Below are positions 21,341 through 21,508 of a stretch of 21,508 nucleotides of DNA, piece after piece. Both the position numbers and the translations under genes were made by a program. Origin of the DNA: Conidiobolus incongruus B7586. Lineage: Eukaryota; Entomophthoromycota; Entomophthoromycetes; Entomophthorales; Conidiobolaceae. The notes beneath the pieces were generated by a model. The model was not told the DNA's origin and made no database searches. It saw only the letters and a list, made by a program, of their open reading frames with translations. The first letter of the stretch is position 1, and each line of letters opens with the position of its first letter. Where the stretch lies: the NCBI GenBank assembly GCA_000697335.1, contig JNEM01014022.1:1-21508 (forward strand), given 5' to 3'.

Positions 21341-21508
21341 AAAATAACTTAATAATTAAATATACTAATAATTTAATAAAATAAACATTTAATATTATAT
21401 TTAAATATTTATTATTATTTCTTAACTATTCCTAATACATTAAATTGTTGATTAGTAACATTAATTAGAATTTTATATTAGGTTAAAATTAATTTAAATA
21501 TTATAATT

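Larger units (their letters stand above)
17640..21508 (+). mobile_element. Fossil LTR retrotransposon, Ty3/gypsy-like, broken and cut by the window end
   Basis: The left boundary is set by the change in dinucleotide content at about 17.52-17.64 kb. The first part (17640-17956, resuming after the inserted DNA transposon at 19533) looks like LTR plus leader. A candidate LTR end with a primer-site-like stretch lies near 19.75 kb but is uncertain. A gag-like part follows, then a protease-like part near 21.26-21.34 kb; the polymerase and the second LTR would lie beyond the window. The element carries dozens of breaks and cannot be active. Family assignment rests on the part order and residue patterns, so Ty3/gypsy is likely but not proven. 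Age cannot be dated without the second LTR; the decay looks like a burst of RIP-type mutation rather than slow drift. Confidence 0.6.

Overview
The window is nuclear DNA of an AT-rich eukaryote, most likely a fungus. The evidence is: 24 short GT-AG introns (47-78 nt) in five protein genes; an FDFDWS phosphatase motif that I associate with the fungal branch of its family; a degenerate Tc1/mariner element; and a block at the right end with a mutation pattern like fungal repeat-induced point mutation (RIP). The lineage within fungi cannot be fixed from this sequence. Almost all visible ORFs are broken by introns, so the gene models were built exon by exon; in every model the exon lengths add up to a whole number of codons.

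Layout. 1-2.3 kb: AT-rich intergenic DNA with one unexplained GC-richer island (about 1.08-1.34 kb). 2.3-6.3 kb: two + strand genes in tandem, the transmembrane nucleoporin NDC1 (11 exons, 537 aa) and the dolichol-pathway mannosyltransferase ALG2 (5 exons, 446 aa). 6.77-6.84 kb: tRNA-Arg(ACG), minus strand. 7.0-8.06 kb: a PHOSPHO-type HAD phosphatase, minus strand (6 exons including a 21-nt microexon, 250 aa). 8.9-10.2 kb: a DNase I-fold / sphingomyelinase-like phosphodiesterase, minus strand (2 exons, 418 aa), whose second exon is unusually GC-rich. 10.2-13.0 kb: AT-rich DNA holding a possible gene relic. 13.0-14.7 kb: an unrecognised 505-aa protein, minus strand (5 exons). 14.7-17.6 kb: AT-rich DNA with a second GC-richer island (about 15.97-16.29 kb). 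17.6 kb to the end: a fossil repeat block.

The fossil block is the most notable structure. CpA/TpG is scarce and TpA abundant, and I saw no CpG, while the neighbouring AT-rich DNA keeps its CpA/TpG. Inside it is a Tc1/mariner transposon of about 1.58 kb (17,957-19,532, minus strand) with 29-bp terminal inverted repeats that differ only by transitions. It sits inside the 5' part of a broken LTR retrotransposon (plus strand) whose gag-like and protease-like parts follow before the window ends.

The host genes are housekeeping-type and have no shared pathway. NDC1 (nuclear pore membrane) and ALG2 (ER N-glycan assembly) both act in the ER/nuclear envelope membrane system. The two hydrolases both belong to families linked with phospholipid head groups, but nothing here shows that they work together. 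I found no new multi-gene system; the best leads are the orphan protein, the two GC islands and the nested, RIP-like transposon block.
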